A stretch of 64,000 nt of DNA from positions 62,001 to 126,000 of the forward strand of contig JAFDZS010000014.1 of NCBI GenBank assembly GCA_018266775.1, given 5' to 3'. The DNA comes from Bacteroidota bacterium. GTDB lineage: Bacteria; Bacteroidota; Bacteroidia; Chitinophagales; Chitinophagaceae. The notes beneath the pieces are model-generated. The model saw nothing but the letters and a program-made list of their open reading frames with translations, was not told where the DNA came from and did not search any database. Made by a program: the position numbers and the translations under genes. Below, piece by piece: positions 1 to 8,911 of this stretch. Positions within the stretch are counted from its first letter, which is position 1; the number at the start of each line of letters is the position of its first letter.

Positions 1-26
1 GCCACATTCAAAAGATCATAATAAAA

Positions 27-52
27 AAGAGATTACGATGAAGTAATCTCTT
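27..52 (-). terminator. Terminator of the tRNA-Arg transcript
   Basis: Read on the minus strand this is a 10-bp perfect stem (AAGAGATTAC pairing with GTAATCTCTT) with a six-base loop, followed directly by a T-rich tract. It lies about 10 bases beyond the 3' end of the tRNA-Arg gene, which is where an intrinsic terminator for that tRNA would be expected. Confidence 0.75.
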
Positions 53-61
53 GAGTTTTTG

Positions 62-135
62 TGACCGCGTCAGGATTCAAACCTGAAACCTTCTGATCCG
101 TAGTCAGATGCTCTATTCAGTTGAGCTACGCAGCC
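62..135 (-). tRNA. tRNA-Arg (anticodon ACG)
   Basis: The minus strand folds as a full cloverleaf. The acceptor stem GGCTGCG pairs with CGCGGTC through two G-U pairs and has discriminator A. The D-arm is GCTC/GAGC. The anticodon stem TCTGA/TCAGA carries the loop CTACGGA, which gives anticodon ACG (Arg, CGN codons). The T-arm contains GGTTTGAATCC. CCA is not encoded. A partial, degenerate copy of its 5' half lies just upstream on the same strand at 161-215. The anticodon and fold are read directly from the sequence. Confidence 0.93.
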
Positions 136-160
136 ATTCGTTAATTGGCTAAGTTATTTT

Positions 161-215
161 CTGAAACCTCCCCGACCTTTAGTCGGGGTGCGCTATTCAG
201 TTCAGCTACGCAGCC
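161..215 (-). pseudogene. Truncated tRNA-like remnant related to the adjacent tRNA-Arg
   Basis: On the minus strand the first ~27 bases repeat the 5' end of the neighbouring tRNA-Arg (GGCTGCGTAGCT, then ACTGAATAG) with few changes. The anticodon arm is replaced by a GC-rich hairpin (CCCCGA/TCGGGG) with loop CTAAAGG. The shared variable-region bases AGGTTTCAG follow, and then homology stops: there is no T-arm and no 3' acceptor strand. The D-stem is also broken by mismatches. It cannot be a functional tRNA. It may be the relic of a tandem duplication or of a recombination at the tRNA locus. Confidence 0.6.
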
Positions 216-305
216 AATCCATTTTAATAATATCCGGCATTGGTTTTTCAACGTCGTAATTATTTCGGGCTGCAAATATAGCCCAATATTTTTTCCCTGC
301 CAAAC

Positions 306-1418
306 TTAAATGCCGGAAAGAAAACTGTCGTGAATATAATCCACCACCTTTACAAGGTTTTGGGTTTCTTCATAGGTTTTTAACTGCCGGTCTGCGCCTG
401 TGCCTGCCTCAATCATCTTGTGCACATGATTGATGGCGTGGCGGCTTCCGAGGTGGGGAATGACATCATCTACAAAATCCAGTAGCTCATACAACAACAC
501 CCTGGTATTCACTTCTGATTCTTTACCAAAATCAATCAGGCTGCTGTCGATACCATAACGGCTGGCCCGCCATTTATTTTCATTCAGCAATGCCCGTGAA
601 TACATCATAAAATTCAGGTTCTGCATACGCAGTTTGTACAATTTGGCGCAAATAGCCTGGAACAGGGCTGCAATAGAAATCGTTTCATGCACCGTCATCG
701 GAATATCGCAAATACGGAATTCCACTGTGTTAAAGAAAGGATGTACCCGGAGGTCCCACCAAATTTTTTTAGCGTTGTCGATACAATTGGTTTTGATGAG
801 CAGCTTTACATAGTTATCGTAGGCTTCAATACTTTCAAAAAAATCGGGAATACCTGTACGGGGAAACTTATCAAATACTTTTGTGCGGAAGGATTTGTAC
901 CCGGTAAGCCTTCCTTCCCAGAATGGAGAATTGGTACTGAGCGCATAAATATGCGGCAGAAAGTAACGGGCACTGTTGGCAATATGAATGGCCATTTCGC
1001 GGCTTTCCATACCCACATGCACATGCAGCCCGAAGATGAGGTTGCTTCGTGCAGCTTCCTGCAGTTCATTTACAATTTCATCATAGCGGGCATGTTCGGT
1101 TATCAGCTGGCTTTCCCAATGGCTGAACGGGTGTGTGCCGGATGCACCCACCCAAAGCCCCAGTTCACCGGCAATATTGCTGATGGTTTTCCGCAATGTA
1201 CTTACGTCCACAAAGGCTTCATCCACATCGGTGCAGATATCTGTACCCACTTCCACCACGGCCTGGTGCATTTCTGCTTTAACCTTATCCTTAATTACTT
1301 TTTGCCCCTCCTGAACTATTTTTTGCTGATGGCTTTTCAATTCCCTTGTTTCAGGGTCAATCACCATATATTCTTCTTCAACCCCCAGCGTAAAATGCTT
1401 GTATGAAAGATTTGCCAT
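306..1418 (-). CDS. GCS2-family carboxylate-amine ligase (YbdK-like)
   Basis: A 370-residue protein of the glutamate-cysteine ligase 2 family, which joins a carboxylate (often glutamate) to an amine with ATP hydrolysis. The family signature LGVEEEYMVIDP is at residues 11-22, and the conserved GLHVHVGM segment near residues 130-137 is expected to help form the ATP/metal site. Length matches the family. It starts with ATG, 25 bases after the stop of the Uma2 gene, so it probably ends a three-gene minus-strand operon (ATP-grasp, Uma2, GCS2). Bacterial YbdK-like enzymes have weak or unknown substrates. The ATP-grasp partner and the divergent esterase suggest a small peptide-like metabolite rather than glutathione; that is inference. 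Confidence 0.88.
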   Translation of the reverse strand: MANLSYKHFTLGVEEEYMVIDPETRELKSHQQKIVQEGQKVIKDKVKAEMHQAVVEVGTDICTDVDEAFVDVSTLRKTISNIAGELGLWVGASGTHPFSHWESQLITEHARYDEIVNELQEAARSNLIFGLHVHVGMESREMAIHIANSARYFLPHIYALSTNSPFWEGRLTGYKSFRTKVFDKFPRTGIPDFFESIEAYDNYVKLLIKTNCIDNAKKIWWDLRVHPFFNTVEFRICDIPMTVHETISIAALFQAICAKLYKLRMQNLNFMMYSRALLNENKWRASRYGIDSSLIDFGKESEVNTRVLLYELLDFVDDVIPHLGSRHAINHVHKMIEAGTGADRQLKTYEETQNLVKVVDYIHDSFLSGI

Positions 1419-1443
1419 GTAATGATGTTATTGCGTTTGAAAA

Positions 1444-2094
1444 TTATTTTATTTGAAAAAAATCGTCCATAGGAAACTGAAAGCCTTTTAGCACTGTTGA
1501 ATGGATCATTTCGCCTGCCTCATACAATACCGGACGTTCAAAACGCTCCGTTGCTTCATTCAGCAGGTACACATAAATTTGTTTGTACTCAGGATAAACC
1601 ACCCAATATTCCAATACACCATTTTCTTCGTACAGATCAAACTTGTATTTGGTTTCTGTTTTGGTGTTGCCGGGACTTAATATTTCGACAACCAGTTCAG
1701 GGGCACCATCTACACATCTGTCATCTCTTAATTTTTCTTCATCACAAACCACGATAATGTCAGGCTGAACTACGGTCTGAATTTCATCATCCCTTAATTT
1801 TCTTTTTCTAAAAGGTTTGCCTTTTAGTTTTACGTCAACCGGGGCAGCAAGTCCAAGACAAGGCTTATCTTTTAGAAATTGATGGAACGATAACAGGATT
1901 TTGAGCGATATTCTCTGGTGTGTAAAACCAGGTGCAGGGCTCATTTTAAAAATCCTGCCCCTGATCAGTTCTATCCGTTCTTTAAAATGCCAGGTAAGGT
2001 AATCGGCATAAGTAAAACCATACGGACTCTGTGGTTCTTCAACCAACTGTTCACTCAGGTCTTCGTTCTGTATGGTCAAATAATTTTTTTCCAA
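1444..2094 (-). CDS. Uma2 family endonuclease-fold protein (DUF820)
   Basis: A 216-residue member of the Uma2/DUF820 family, which has a restriction-endonuclease-like fold and is common in cyanobacteria and Bacteroidota. Typical segments are visible: YADYLTW and ELIRGRIFKMSPAPG near the N-terminus, PDIIVVCDEEKLRDDRCVDG in the middle, then PELVVEILSPGN and YWVVYPEYKQIYVY. The only plausible start is TTG, placed immediately after the TGA of the upstream ATP-grasp gene, so translation may be coupled. No in-frame ATG precedes the conserved core. The biological role of these proteins is not established, and nuclease activity here is inferred from family. Its place inside an amidoligase operon is unusual. 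Confidence 0.85.
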   Translation of the reverse strand: MEKNYLTIQNEDLSEQLVEEPQSPYGFTYADYLTWHFKERIELIRGRIFKMSPAPGFTHQRISLKILLSFHQFLKDKPCLGLAAPVDVKLKGKPFRKRKLRDDEIQTVVQPDIIVVCDEEKLRDDRCVDGAPELVVEILSPGNTKTETKYKFDLYEENGVLEYWVVYPEYKQIYVYLLNEATERFERPVLYEAGEMIHSTVLKGFQFPMDDFFQIK

Positions 2095-3048
2095 TCAGAT
2101 CAATGGTTTTTTGGCTGCGCTGCGGCTGATGTATTCGCCCCAGCTCAGGTTGTCAGCATTATCTTTATGTTCCATTGCTTTTTCTATGGCATAATTGGCA
2201 GCGGTTTCCACCACCCAGTCAAAATTGGCCTGGCCTACACTGGCTACATCTGCATCAGGAGCGGGGTTGCAAAAATCAATAGCATAGGGTACACCATCCC
2301 GTAAGGCCAGTTCAACGGTGTTAAAATCGTAGCCCAGGTAATTGCAGATGCGCAGCACGATATCTTCCATCAGTTTGTATCTTTCTGGTGAAGGAGAGAA
2401 GTTGGCCACGTAACGCAGGTGATGCGGATTGCGTGGCTCATAAGGCATGATACGTACATGCTTACGGCCAATACAATAACAGCGGTAATATTCATCAAAT
2501 TTAATTTCTTCCTGCAGTAACATTACCAACTGGCCCGTTTCTGCATGCTTTTCAAAAAATTCTTCCATACTGTTGAGCTGGTACACATTTTTCCATCCAC
2601 CGCCGGCAAAAGGTTTCATGTAGGCAGGAAAACCAATATAATTAAAGATGCCTTCCCAATCCAGCGGATAAGCCAGGTTACTGAATGATTCATCGGAAGT
2701 GTCATCCGGCAAGTCTTTACTGGGCAGTATAACGGTTTTGGGTACAGGCACTCCAATTTTTGTGGCCAGGCAATTGTTGAAGAACTTTTCATCGGCACTC
2801 CACCAAAAGGGATTATTGATCACTGTGGTGCCGCACAACGCTGCGTTTTTCAGGAACGCCCTGTAAAACGGAACATCCTGGCTGATCCTGTCGAAGATCA
2901 CTGCATATCCGCTGGACTCGCCCTGCATCACTTTGTCTATCCGTACCGGTTCGGCAACAATGCCGTCAATATTTTTACTGTTTACCCTTTCAATAAAAGC
3001 CATGGGGAAACTCCTTTCTTTTCCGAAGAGCATACCTATTTTCTTCAT
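2095..3048 (-). CDS. ATP-grasp domain protein (putative amidoligase)
   Basis: A 317-residue ATP-grasp-like protein. The N-terminal ~75 residues resemble a pre-ATP-grasp domain. The nucleotide-binding lysine and glycine-rich loop are visible as KPFAGGGWKNV at residues 145-155, and the metal-binding end of the fold is YAIDFCNPAPD around residues 255-265. Such proteins usually form amide bonds through an acyl-phosphate. It is first in a minus-strand operon with Uma2 and GCS2-ligase genes, and an esterase is divergently transcribed. Substrates cannot be read from sequence. Two different ATP-dependent ligases in one operon suggest two successive condensation steps, which is inference. Confidence 0.8.
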   Translation of the reverse strand: MKKIGMLFGKERSFPMAFIERVNSKNIDGIVAEPVRIDKVMQGESSGYAVIFDRISQDVPFYRAFLKNAALCGTTVINNPFWWSADEKFFNNCLATKIGVPVPKTVILPSKDLPDDTSDESFSNLAYPLDWEGIFNYIGFPAYMKPFAGGGWKNVYQLNSMEEFFEKHAETGQLVMLLQEEIKFDEYYRCYCIGRKHVRIMPYEPRNPHHLRYVANFSPSPERYKLMEDIVLRICNYLGYDFNTVELALRDGVPYAIDFCNPAPDADVASVGQANFDWVVETAANYAIEKAMEHKDNADNLSWGEYISRSAAKKPLI

Positions 3049-3200
3049 AACAGTTGATTTTTATGATTGAATGAATGTTGCCGCTGTATTCAAGCGTAAT
3101 CAAATATATTTTTTCATGCCCAATAAAACAAAAAATGTTTCAATTTATCATTCCTGTACTTTGGATGTGCTTACAGCAAAGCCATTTGGTGTACTTTTCT

Positions 3201-3208
3201 TAATTTTG
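3201..3208 (+). promoter_or_regulatory. Possible Bacteroidota -7 element before the esterase
   Basis: TAATTTTG matches TAnnTTTG and lies only six bases before the esterase ATG, so a transcript from it would be nearly leaderless. No TTG is seen at the expected ~19-base spacing, so this is a weak call. Confidence 0.3.
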
Positions 3209-3213
3209 AAACT

Positions 3214-4056
3214 ATGGATAAACAACAAGCAACTACTGTGGTGGTGGAACATCATGTACTCAAATCGGCGTTGCTGAAAAGGGATGTAAAGATTGATACT
3301 TACTTTCCACCCTATATTACAGATACTGCTTTAATGAGTTTATTGCTGGTGAATGACGGGCAGGACCTGGTTACCATGCAGTTTGAAAATATTTTGCAGG
3401 AATTGTATGATGCTGACGCTATTGCCCCGTTACTCTGTGTGGGCATTCATTGTTCCACCGACAGGAAGAATGAATACGGTACGGCAAAAATTCTTGACTA
3501 TAAAGGGAGAGGGGCAAAAGCTGCCCTCTACACAAAATTTGTTTTTGAAGAACTGTTGCCATTTATACGTATAACATTTCATGCACCTACTTTCCTGGAA
3601 AAATCTTATGCCGGTTTTTCACTGGGAGGGCTAAGCGCACTCGATATTGTTTGGAACAACCCGCAGGAGTTTTATAAGGTGGGTGTATTCAGCGGCTCTT
3701 TATGGTGGCGGGATAAAGACCAGGACGATGCGGATTTTAATGAAGATACTGACCGCATTATGCACCGGCAGATCAGGGAAGGGAACTATGCGCCCTGGCT
3801 GCGTTTCTTTTTTGAAGTGGGTACACAGGATGAAACAGCAGACAGAAATAATAATGGCGTTATTGATTCTATTGATGATGCATTGAGCCTGATTGGTGAC
3901 CTCGTGGATAAAGGATATAACCGCGACACTGAAATCAAATATCTTGAACTGGAAGATGGTAAACACGATGTGCCCACCTGGGCAAAAGCTTTTCCTGATT
4001 TCTTAAAATGGGGCTGGGGCATTGAGGAAAGTGTCAACAGGGAAGTGGAAGAGTAA
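3214..4056 (+). CDS. Putative esterase (alpha/beta hydrolase, esterase D-like)
   Basis: A 280-residue cytoplasmic alpha/beta hydrolase of the putative esterase family; there is no signal peptide. The nucleophile elbow GFSLGG places the catalytic serine at residue 136, and the C-terminal GKHDVPTW supplies the likely catalytic histidine. VNDGQDL near residue 46 is typical of the Fes/EntE-like esterase group. It is divergent from the ATP-grasp/Uma2/GCS2 operon with a ~165-base intergenic region between them. The natural reading is that it hydrolyses or releases a product of the ligases. It ends at a strong symmetrical terminator. Substrate unknown. Confidence 0.82.
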   Translation: MDKQQATTVVVEHHVLKSALLKRDVKIDTYFPPYITDTALMSLLLVNDGQDLVTMQFENILQELYDADAIAPLLCVGIHCSTDRKNEYGTAKILDYKGRGAKAALYTKFVFEELLPFIRITFHAPTFLEKSYAGFSLGGLSALDIVWNNPQEFYKVGVFSGSLWWRDKDQDDADFNEDTDRIMHRQIREGNYAPWLRFFFEVGTQDETADRNNNGVIDSIDDALSLIGDLVDKGYNRDTEIKYLELEDGKHDVPTWAKAFPDFLKWGWGIEESVNREVEE

Positions 4057-4084
4057 AATTATCTTAAATAAGCAGCGTAATTAG

Positions 4085-4125
4085 TAATTAAAAGGGCCAT
4101 CTCGCAGAGATGGCCCTTTTAATTA
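4085..4125. terminator. Bidirectional terminator between esterase and TonB receptor genes
   Basis: A perfect 18-bp inverted repeat (TAATTAAAAGGGCCATCT and its complement) separated by the five-base loop CGCAG. A-rich and T-rich ends give a poly-U tail in both directions. It separates the convergent esterase and TonB-dependent receptor genes and should terminate both. Confidence 0.88.
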
Positions 4126-4142
4126 CGTATAAATGGCTTGGA

Positions 4143-7100
4143 TTAGAAAATATAACGCAAGCCTAACTGCATACTCCATGTGCTGGAGGTGGAGTTGTTG
4201 TTGATATAAGTTCTGTCAACCAAAACCTGTTTTGTTGCACCTGCGGGTAAATAAGTAGCCATTTGGAAATTGGCCACACCGGCACTTACTACTTTCAGCG
4301 GGTTGTTTACAATATAGAATTTCTTAACACCCCAGTCTTTGTTAAACAAGTTCAGTGCATTCAATACATCACAGGTAAACTGTAAAGTATTTTTTCTGCC
4401 ACCGAAGTTGGTGAAGATATCCTGGGCAAATTTCATATCCACTCTGTGGTAGAATGGATAATTTACACCGTTTCTTTCAGATACCTGGCCCATGTGTTTA
4501 GATAAATATTTATCCTGTGCAATGTATTTGAAGAAGGCGTCTGATTGTTGCTGTGCCGTAAAGCCCGGGTTATTACCAGAGGCAGGAATGGCAACAAAAT
4601 TGATTTCCGATGCATTTTTAGGAATATACATCAGGTCGGCAGAGTTGCCATCATTGTTGATATCGCCGTTGTACTGATAAGTATAGGAACCTTGTGCAGC
4701 ACCTTCGTAATACATAGAAACGGTGGTTGCAAGATGCTTCAGGTATTCAAAACGGTAAGAAACACTACCCACGATCCTGTGCGGAACCGCAAAAGCAGAA
4801 TATGCCAGTTCAGTCACGTTTTGAGTAGTTGAAGTTGCATTTGCAGACCATACTGATGTAGCCTGGCTTCCAGGGTTGGCCGTTACATCAAATGCTGCAG
4901 TATAAGTATAGGCCAGTGAACCGAAGAAATGTTTGCTGAACCCTTTTGTTACCTGTGTGGTGAAGCTGAATGATCCACCTTTCTTGGTATTGGTTAATAC
5001 AATGGCATTACCACTTGAAGCATTCAGTTTTCTTGCTGCACTGCTGGTAAATGCCGGCCTGCTGGAAGAACCTAATGTTATTGTGGTATTAGGTATAGCC
5101 TGGTTGGCATTGAACATGTATACGGCATTGATATCTTTTGAATAGATAGCTTCTACTGTTAAGCCCCACCTGTTGCCTAATTGTTTATCAATAGCTAAAT
5201 CTGTACGCCAGATCTGCGGAAACTTGAAGTTCTTGTCGATGATTGCATAAGCACCCGTTGGTACAACTGTACCACCGGTTGTTGGGAACTGTGATGCAGG
5301 CAAAGACGTATTGTAGAATGGATTGTAAGCATGCGGATCAGGGTTAAACAGGAAACCTGATAACTGGGCGCTTGATGTGATCAAAGTACCAAACTGGTAT
5401 GGGCCACTTCCTGTTGGCATATTGGTTAAATATACAAATGGAATACGGCCGGTAAACAAACCTGTACCACCCCTGATGGTGAGTTTTTCATCGGGCACAC
5501 TCCAGCGGAAACCTGCTCTTGGAGACCAGTAAATGGTGCTCTTAGGCCATGCACCTGTACTGTAGTTGGTAAGGTTGTTATTCTTGTCATACAAAGGCAG
5601 GTTGGCGATGGCCGTGTTACCTAAAGGTTGTTGCGGATAAACAGGCTTGTCAATCCTTAAGCCCATAGTCAGTTTCAGCCTGTCGGATACATTAATCTCA
5701 TCCTGAACATAAGCGCCTAACTGGCCAATTTTCAATTCTGCAGAAATCACACCATCCTGGCCGGGAATTAATGAATAGGTGAGGGAGAATAATTTTGGCG
5801 CCCTGTTATTCATAAAATCGTCTAATGACCCATAAACATAATAACCCTGGCTGCCGGGCATAAATCCGTTACCTACTCTTTGGTACTCATAAGATGCACC
5901 TGCAGTTAAAGTATGTTTACCTGCATAGTACGAGAAGTTATCAGTTACTGTATATACATCGTTTACCACAACGTTGTAATTACCGTTAAATGGTTCGTTA
6001 CCAAAACTCATGTAGTTGTTTTTACTGCCCGGTGTTAAACCAAGGATATCAACAAAGGGGAATTGCGCTCCCGGATGTTCTTTATCCGTATTGATCTTGG
6101 TAATGGTTGCTAATAACTGGTTAGAGAATTTACCACGGAAGTTGCTGTTCAACTCCAGGCTTCCGGAACGCACTTTGTCAATCTGGTTGTACACGGTGTT
6201 TCCGAATGCCATTGCGGTGGGTGAGAATTTAGGCCCATACACCACAATACTGCTCTGGCTGCTGGCACCATTGATGCCACCGCTCTGACTGGGTAAACTT
6301 GTGCTCGTATTGGAAAAGTCGCTGTACTTTAAAGTCAGTTTGTGCGACTTGCTGATGTTCCAGTCTATTTTACCTAAAATTTTATGGTTTTTAACCGGTA
6401 CATTACTCTGGAAATTATCATAAGCACCAGCATCATAATTATATTTTGTCTTCAGGTAATCAGATAATTTTCTCAGAGAGTCAATGGGTACTGCGGAAAT
6501 ATTTCCGGTTCCGCTTCCGCCAGTTGGTGTGTAGTAGTTCAGTACAGCAGACCTTTCTTCATATTCACCATTTACAAAAAAGAATAATTTATTCTTGATA
6601 ATGGGCCCGCCAACACTTCCACCATAAGTTTTGTTGTAAGAGTTTTGCAGGGCCGGTAATTTCACATCGGCCACATGTGTACCGATATAACTCTGGTTCC
6701 TGTAATAACCATAAACAGTTCCTTTAAATGTATTGGTACCACTTTTAGTTACTGCACTGATTCCGGCGCCGGTAAAGTTGGCCTGCCTAACATCGTAGGG
6801 AGCAAGGTTAACTGAAATTTCTTCAATGGCATCAAGCGAAATAGGGTTGCTGCCACCACCCGGTAATGGATCAGTTGATAAACCAAAGTTGTTATTCAGG
6901 TTGGCACCATCAATCTGCACATTATTATAACGGCCATCGCGGCCACCAAAGCTGTTACCATTAGATTGCGGTGTCAGCCTTGTAAAGTCTGTAATACTCC
7001 TGGAGATGGTGGGTAATGCCGCAATCATCCTTGAATTGATATTAGTGGAGGCACCCGTCTTATCTTTCTCCAGGTTTCTGCCGCGGGTTTGAGACACCAC

Positions 7101-7460
7101 CACAATATTGGTCAGTTCTTTGGTATTATTCGCTAAAACAATGTTGAGGTAGTATGGTTCTCCCAAGGAAAGATTCACATCCTGTACCACCTGGGGTTTA
7201 TGTCCTACATAATCCACTTCAATTACATAAGGCCCGCCAACCCTGAGGTTAGGGAGCGTATAAGTACCGCCTTTTTTTGTAATGGTCGTGTAAATGGAAC
7301 CGGTGGGGGTATGAGTGGCTTTTACAGTAGCTCCTTCCAACGCATCACCCTTGTCAGATTTTACCGTTCCGGTAATGGTACTGGTAGTAACCTGGGCATT
7401 CACTGCAAAAGGAAAAACTAACAGTATCGTTAGCAAACGCACAATGTTTTTAATTCTCAT
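4143..7460 (-). CDS. TonB-dependent receptor with N-terminal carboxypeptidase-regulatory domain (Oar-like)
   Basis: A 1105-residue outer membrane protein. A signal peptide (residues 1 to about 22, ending VNA) is followed by a CarboxypepD_reg-like beta-sandwich (about 25-115), then a plug domain with YNNVQIDGANLNN and DAIEEISVNLAPYDVRQ, and a long beta-barrel ending in the aromatic terminus LGLRYIF. It resembles Oar-type receptors rather than SusC, and no SusD gene is adjacent. It probably imports a large substrate with TonB energy or acts in adhesion; the substrate is not visible. It is transcribed alone. Upstream at 7498-7514 lies a small inverted repeat (TTGGC, seven bases, GCCAA) that could be an operator. 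Confidence 0.9.
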   Translation of the reverse strand: MRIKNIVRLLTILLVFPFAVNAQVTTSTITGTVKSDKGDALEGATVKATHTPTGSIYTTITKKGGTYTLPNLRVGGPYVIEVDYVGHKPQVVQDVNLSLGEPYYLNIVLANNTKELTNIVVVSQTRGRNLEKDKTGASTNINSRMIAALPTISRSITDFTRLTPQSNGNSFGGRDGRYNNVQIDGANLNNNFGLSTDPLPGGGSNPISLDAIEEISVNLAPYDVRQANFTGAGISAVTKSGTNTFKGTVYGYYRNQSYIGTHVADVKLPALQNSYNKTYGGSVGGPIIKNKLFFFVNGEYEERSAVLNYYTPTGGSGTGNISAVPIDSLRKLSDYLKTKYNYDAGAYDNFQSNVPVKNHKILGKIDWNISKSHKLTLKYSDFSNTSTSLPSQSGGINGASSQSSIVVYGPKFSPTAMAFGNTVYNQIDKVRSGSLELNSNFRGKFSNQLLATITKINTDKEHPGAQFPFVDILGLTPGSKNNYMSFGNEPFNGNYNVVVNDVYTVTDNFSYYAGKHTLTAGASYEYQRVGNGFMPGSQGYYVYGSLDDFMNNRAPKLFSLTYSLIPGQDGVISAELKIGQLGAYVQDEINVSDRLKLTMGLRIDKPVYPQQPLGNTAIANLPLYDKNNNLTNYSTGAWPKSTIYWSPRAGFRWSVPDEKLTIRGGTGLFTGRIPFVYLTNMPTGSGPYQFGTLITSSAQLSGFLFNPDPHAYNPFYNTSLPASQFPTTGGTVVPTGAYAIIDKNFKFPQIWRTDLAIDKQLGNRWGLTVEAIYSKDINAVYMFNANQAIPNTTITLGSSSRPAFTSSAARKLNASSGNAIVLTNTKKGGSFSFTTQVTKGFSKHFFGSLAYTYTAAFDVTANPGSQATSVWSANATSTTQNVTELAYSAFAVPHRIVGSVSYRFEYLKHLATTVSMYYEGAAQGSYTYQYNGDINNDGNSADLMYIPKNASEINFVAIPASGNNPGFTAQQQSDAFFKYIAQDKYLSKHMGQVSERNGVNYPFYHRVDMKFAQDIFTNFGGRKNTLQFTCDVLNALNLFNKDWGVKKFYIVNNPLKVVSAGVANFQMATYLPAGATKQVLVDRTYINNNSTSSTWSMQLGLRYIF

Positions 7461-7681
7461 AATAGTTTGTTTTTACGGTGGCAAAGAAACTAAATAATTG
7501 GCTAATTAGGCCAACTTTTATTAACAAATTCTTAGGCAGCAGGCAGGTACTTTTTGCTGCTTTCAGGCCTCTTAATTAATAATTTTTATTAAACCTGCAA
7601 CCATATGGCCTGTGTTCCGGAAAAAATAAAATATTCCCGATTTCAAAATGCCCGGGCAACCCGCTTCATACTAAACCTCGT

Positions 7682-7689
7682 TACCTTTG
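7682..7689 (+). promoter_or_regulatory. Bacteroidota -7 promoter element for ribBA
   Basis: TACCTTTG matches the Bacteroidota primary-sigma -7 consensus TAnnTTTG. It lies 19 bases before the ribBA ATG, giving a very short leader with no room for an FMN riboswitch. A clear TTG at -33 is not seen. Confidence 0.6.
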
Positions 7690-7708
7690 CAGGAATAAAT
7701 TATGTTTT

Positions 7709-8911
7709 ATGTTAGACAGTATAGAAAGTGCCATTGAAGATATTAAGAATGGTAAACTGATCATTGTGGTGGATGATGAAGACAGGGAGAATGAAGGCGA
7801 TTTTATTGGTGCCGCAGCGGCTGTTACGCCGGAAATGATCAATTTTATGAGTACCTATGGCCGCGGTTTGATCTGCACCCCGCTTACCGAAGAACGTTGT
7901 AATGCACTGCATTTACCGCCAATGGTGGTGGACAATACTTCCCTCCACGAAACTGCCTTTACCGTAAGTGTCGACCTTTTAGGGCATGGTTGCACCACCG
8001 GTATCTCTGCACATGACAGGGCCAAAACAGTGAAAGCATTGGTTGATCCTGAAACCAAACCGGATGATCTTGGCCGCCCCGGTCATATCTTTCCACTGAA
8101 AGCCAAAAAAGGTGGCGTGTTGAGAAGGGCAGGGCATACCGAAGCCACGATTGATATGGCGCAGCTGGCAGGCTTTTATCCCGCCGGTGTTTTGGTTGAA
8201 ATTATGAATGAAGATGGTACCATGGCAAGGTTGCCCCAACTGATGGAGATCGCCAAAAAATTCAATATGAAACTCATTTCGATCAAAGACCTGATCGAAT
8301 ACCGTTTACAAAAAGAAACACTGATCACAGAAGAAGTCAATGTTCAAATGCCTACCAAATACGGCGCTTTTGAACTGGTGGCGTTCAAACAACTGAACAC
8401 GGGAGAGATTCACATGGCGTTAAAAAAAGGCCATTGGGAAAAAGACGAACCCATCATGGTTCGGGTGCACAGCAGTTGCATGACAGGTGATATACTGGGG
8501 TCATTACGTTGTGATTGCGGTGATCAATTGCACCAGGCCATGAAGATGATTGAAAAAGAAGGTAAAGGGCTTATTCTTTACATGAACCAGGAAGGCCGCG
8601 GCATTGGCTTGCTGAATAAATTAAAAGCCTATAAACTGCAGGAGCAGGGCAGGGACACTGTTGAAGCTAACCTGGAACTGGGTTTTGGTATGGACGAAAG
8701 GGATTATGGCGTAGGTGCACAAATACTGCGGCATTTAGGAGTAAGTAAAATGCGCCTCATCAGCAATAATCCACGTAAACGTGCCGGCTTATTGGGCTAT
8801 GGTTTGGAAATTGTGGATACCGTTCCTATTGAGATCAAATCAAACCCACACAACGAAAAATACCTGCAAACTAAAAAAGAAAAACTGGGGCATAATATCC
8901 TCAATGGATAA
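7709..8911 (+). CDS. ribBA: Bifunctional 3,4-dihydroxy-2-butanone 4-phosphate synthase / GTP cyclohydrolase II
   Basis: A 400-residue fusion enzyme that supplies both entry substrates of riboflavin synthesis. The N-terminal RibB half (about 1-205) has the acidic loop [10 protein letters not shown] at 22-31 and GHIFPL at 125-130. The C-terminal RibA half (about 208-400) has the zinc cysteines C257, C268 and C270 in [17 protein letters not shown] and the NQEGRGIGL substrate loop. Both halves look intact. The start is the second of two close ATGs; the first is out of frame. Its TAA stop abuts the TGA of the convergent tamB gene with no spacer, so the two messages must overlap at their 3' ends. 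Confidence 0.96.
   Translation: MLDSIESAIEDIKNGKLIIVVDDEDRENEGDFIGAAAAVTPEMINFMSTYGRGLICTPLTEERCNALHLPPMVVDNTSLHETAFTVSVDLLGHGCTTGISAHDRAKTVKALVDPETKPDDLGRPGHIFPLKAKKGGVLRRAGHTEATIDMAQLAGFYPAGVLVEIMNEDGTMARLPQLMEIAKKFNMKLISIKDLIEYRLQKETLITEEVNVQMPTKYGAFELVAFKQLNTGEIHMALKKGHWEKDEPIMVRVHSSCMTGDILGSLRCDCGDQLHQAMKMIEKEGKGLILYMNQEGRGIGLLNKLKAYKLQEQGRDTVEANLELGFGMDERDYGVGAQILRHLGVSKMRLISNNPRKRAGLLGYGLEIVDTVPIEIKSNPHNEKYLQTKKEKLGHNILNG

Noticed and set aside
687..1406. 239-codon plus-strand frame opposite the GCS2 ligase gene
   Set aside because: Antisense shadow of a well-conserved gene; the product has no recognisable domain.
7498..7514. TTGGC-N7-GCCAA inverted repeat upstream of the TonB receptor as a firm operator
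   Set aside because: Short arms in AT-rich sequence and no linked regulator; kept only as a remark in the gene entry.
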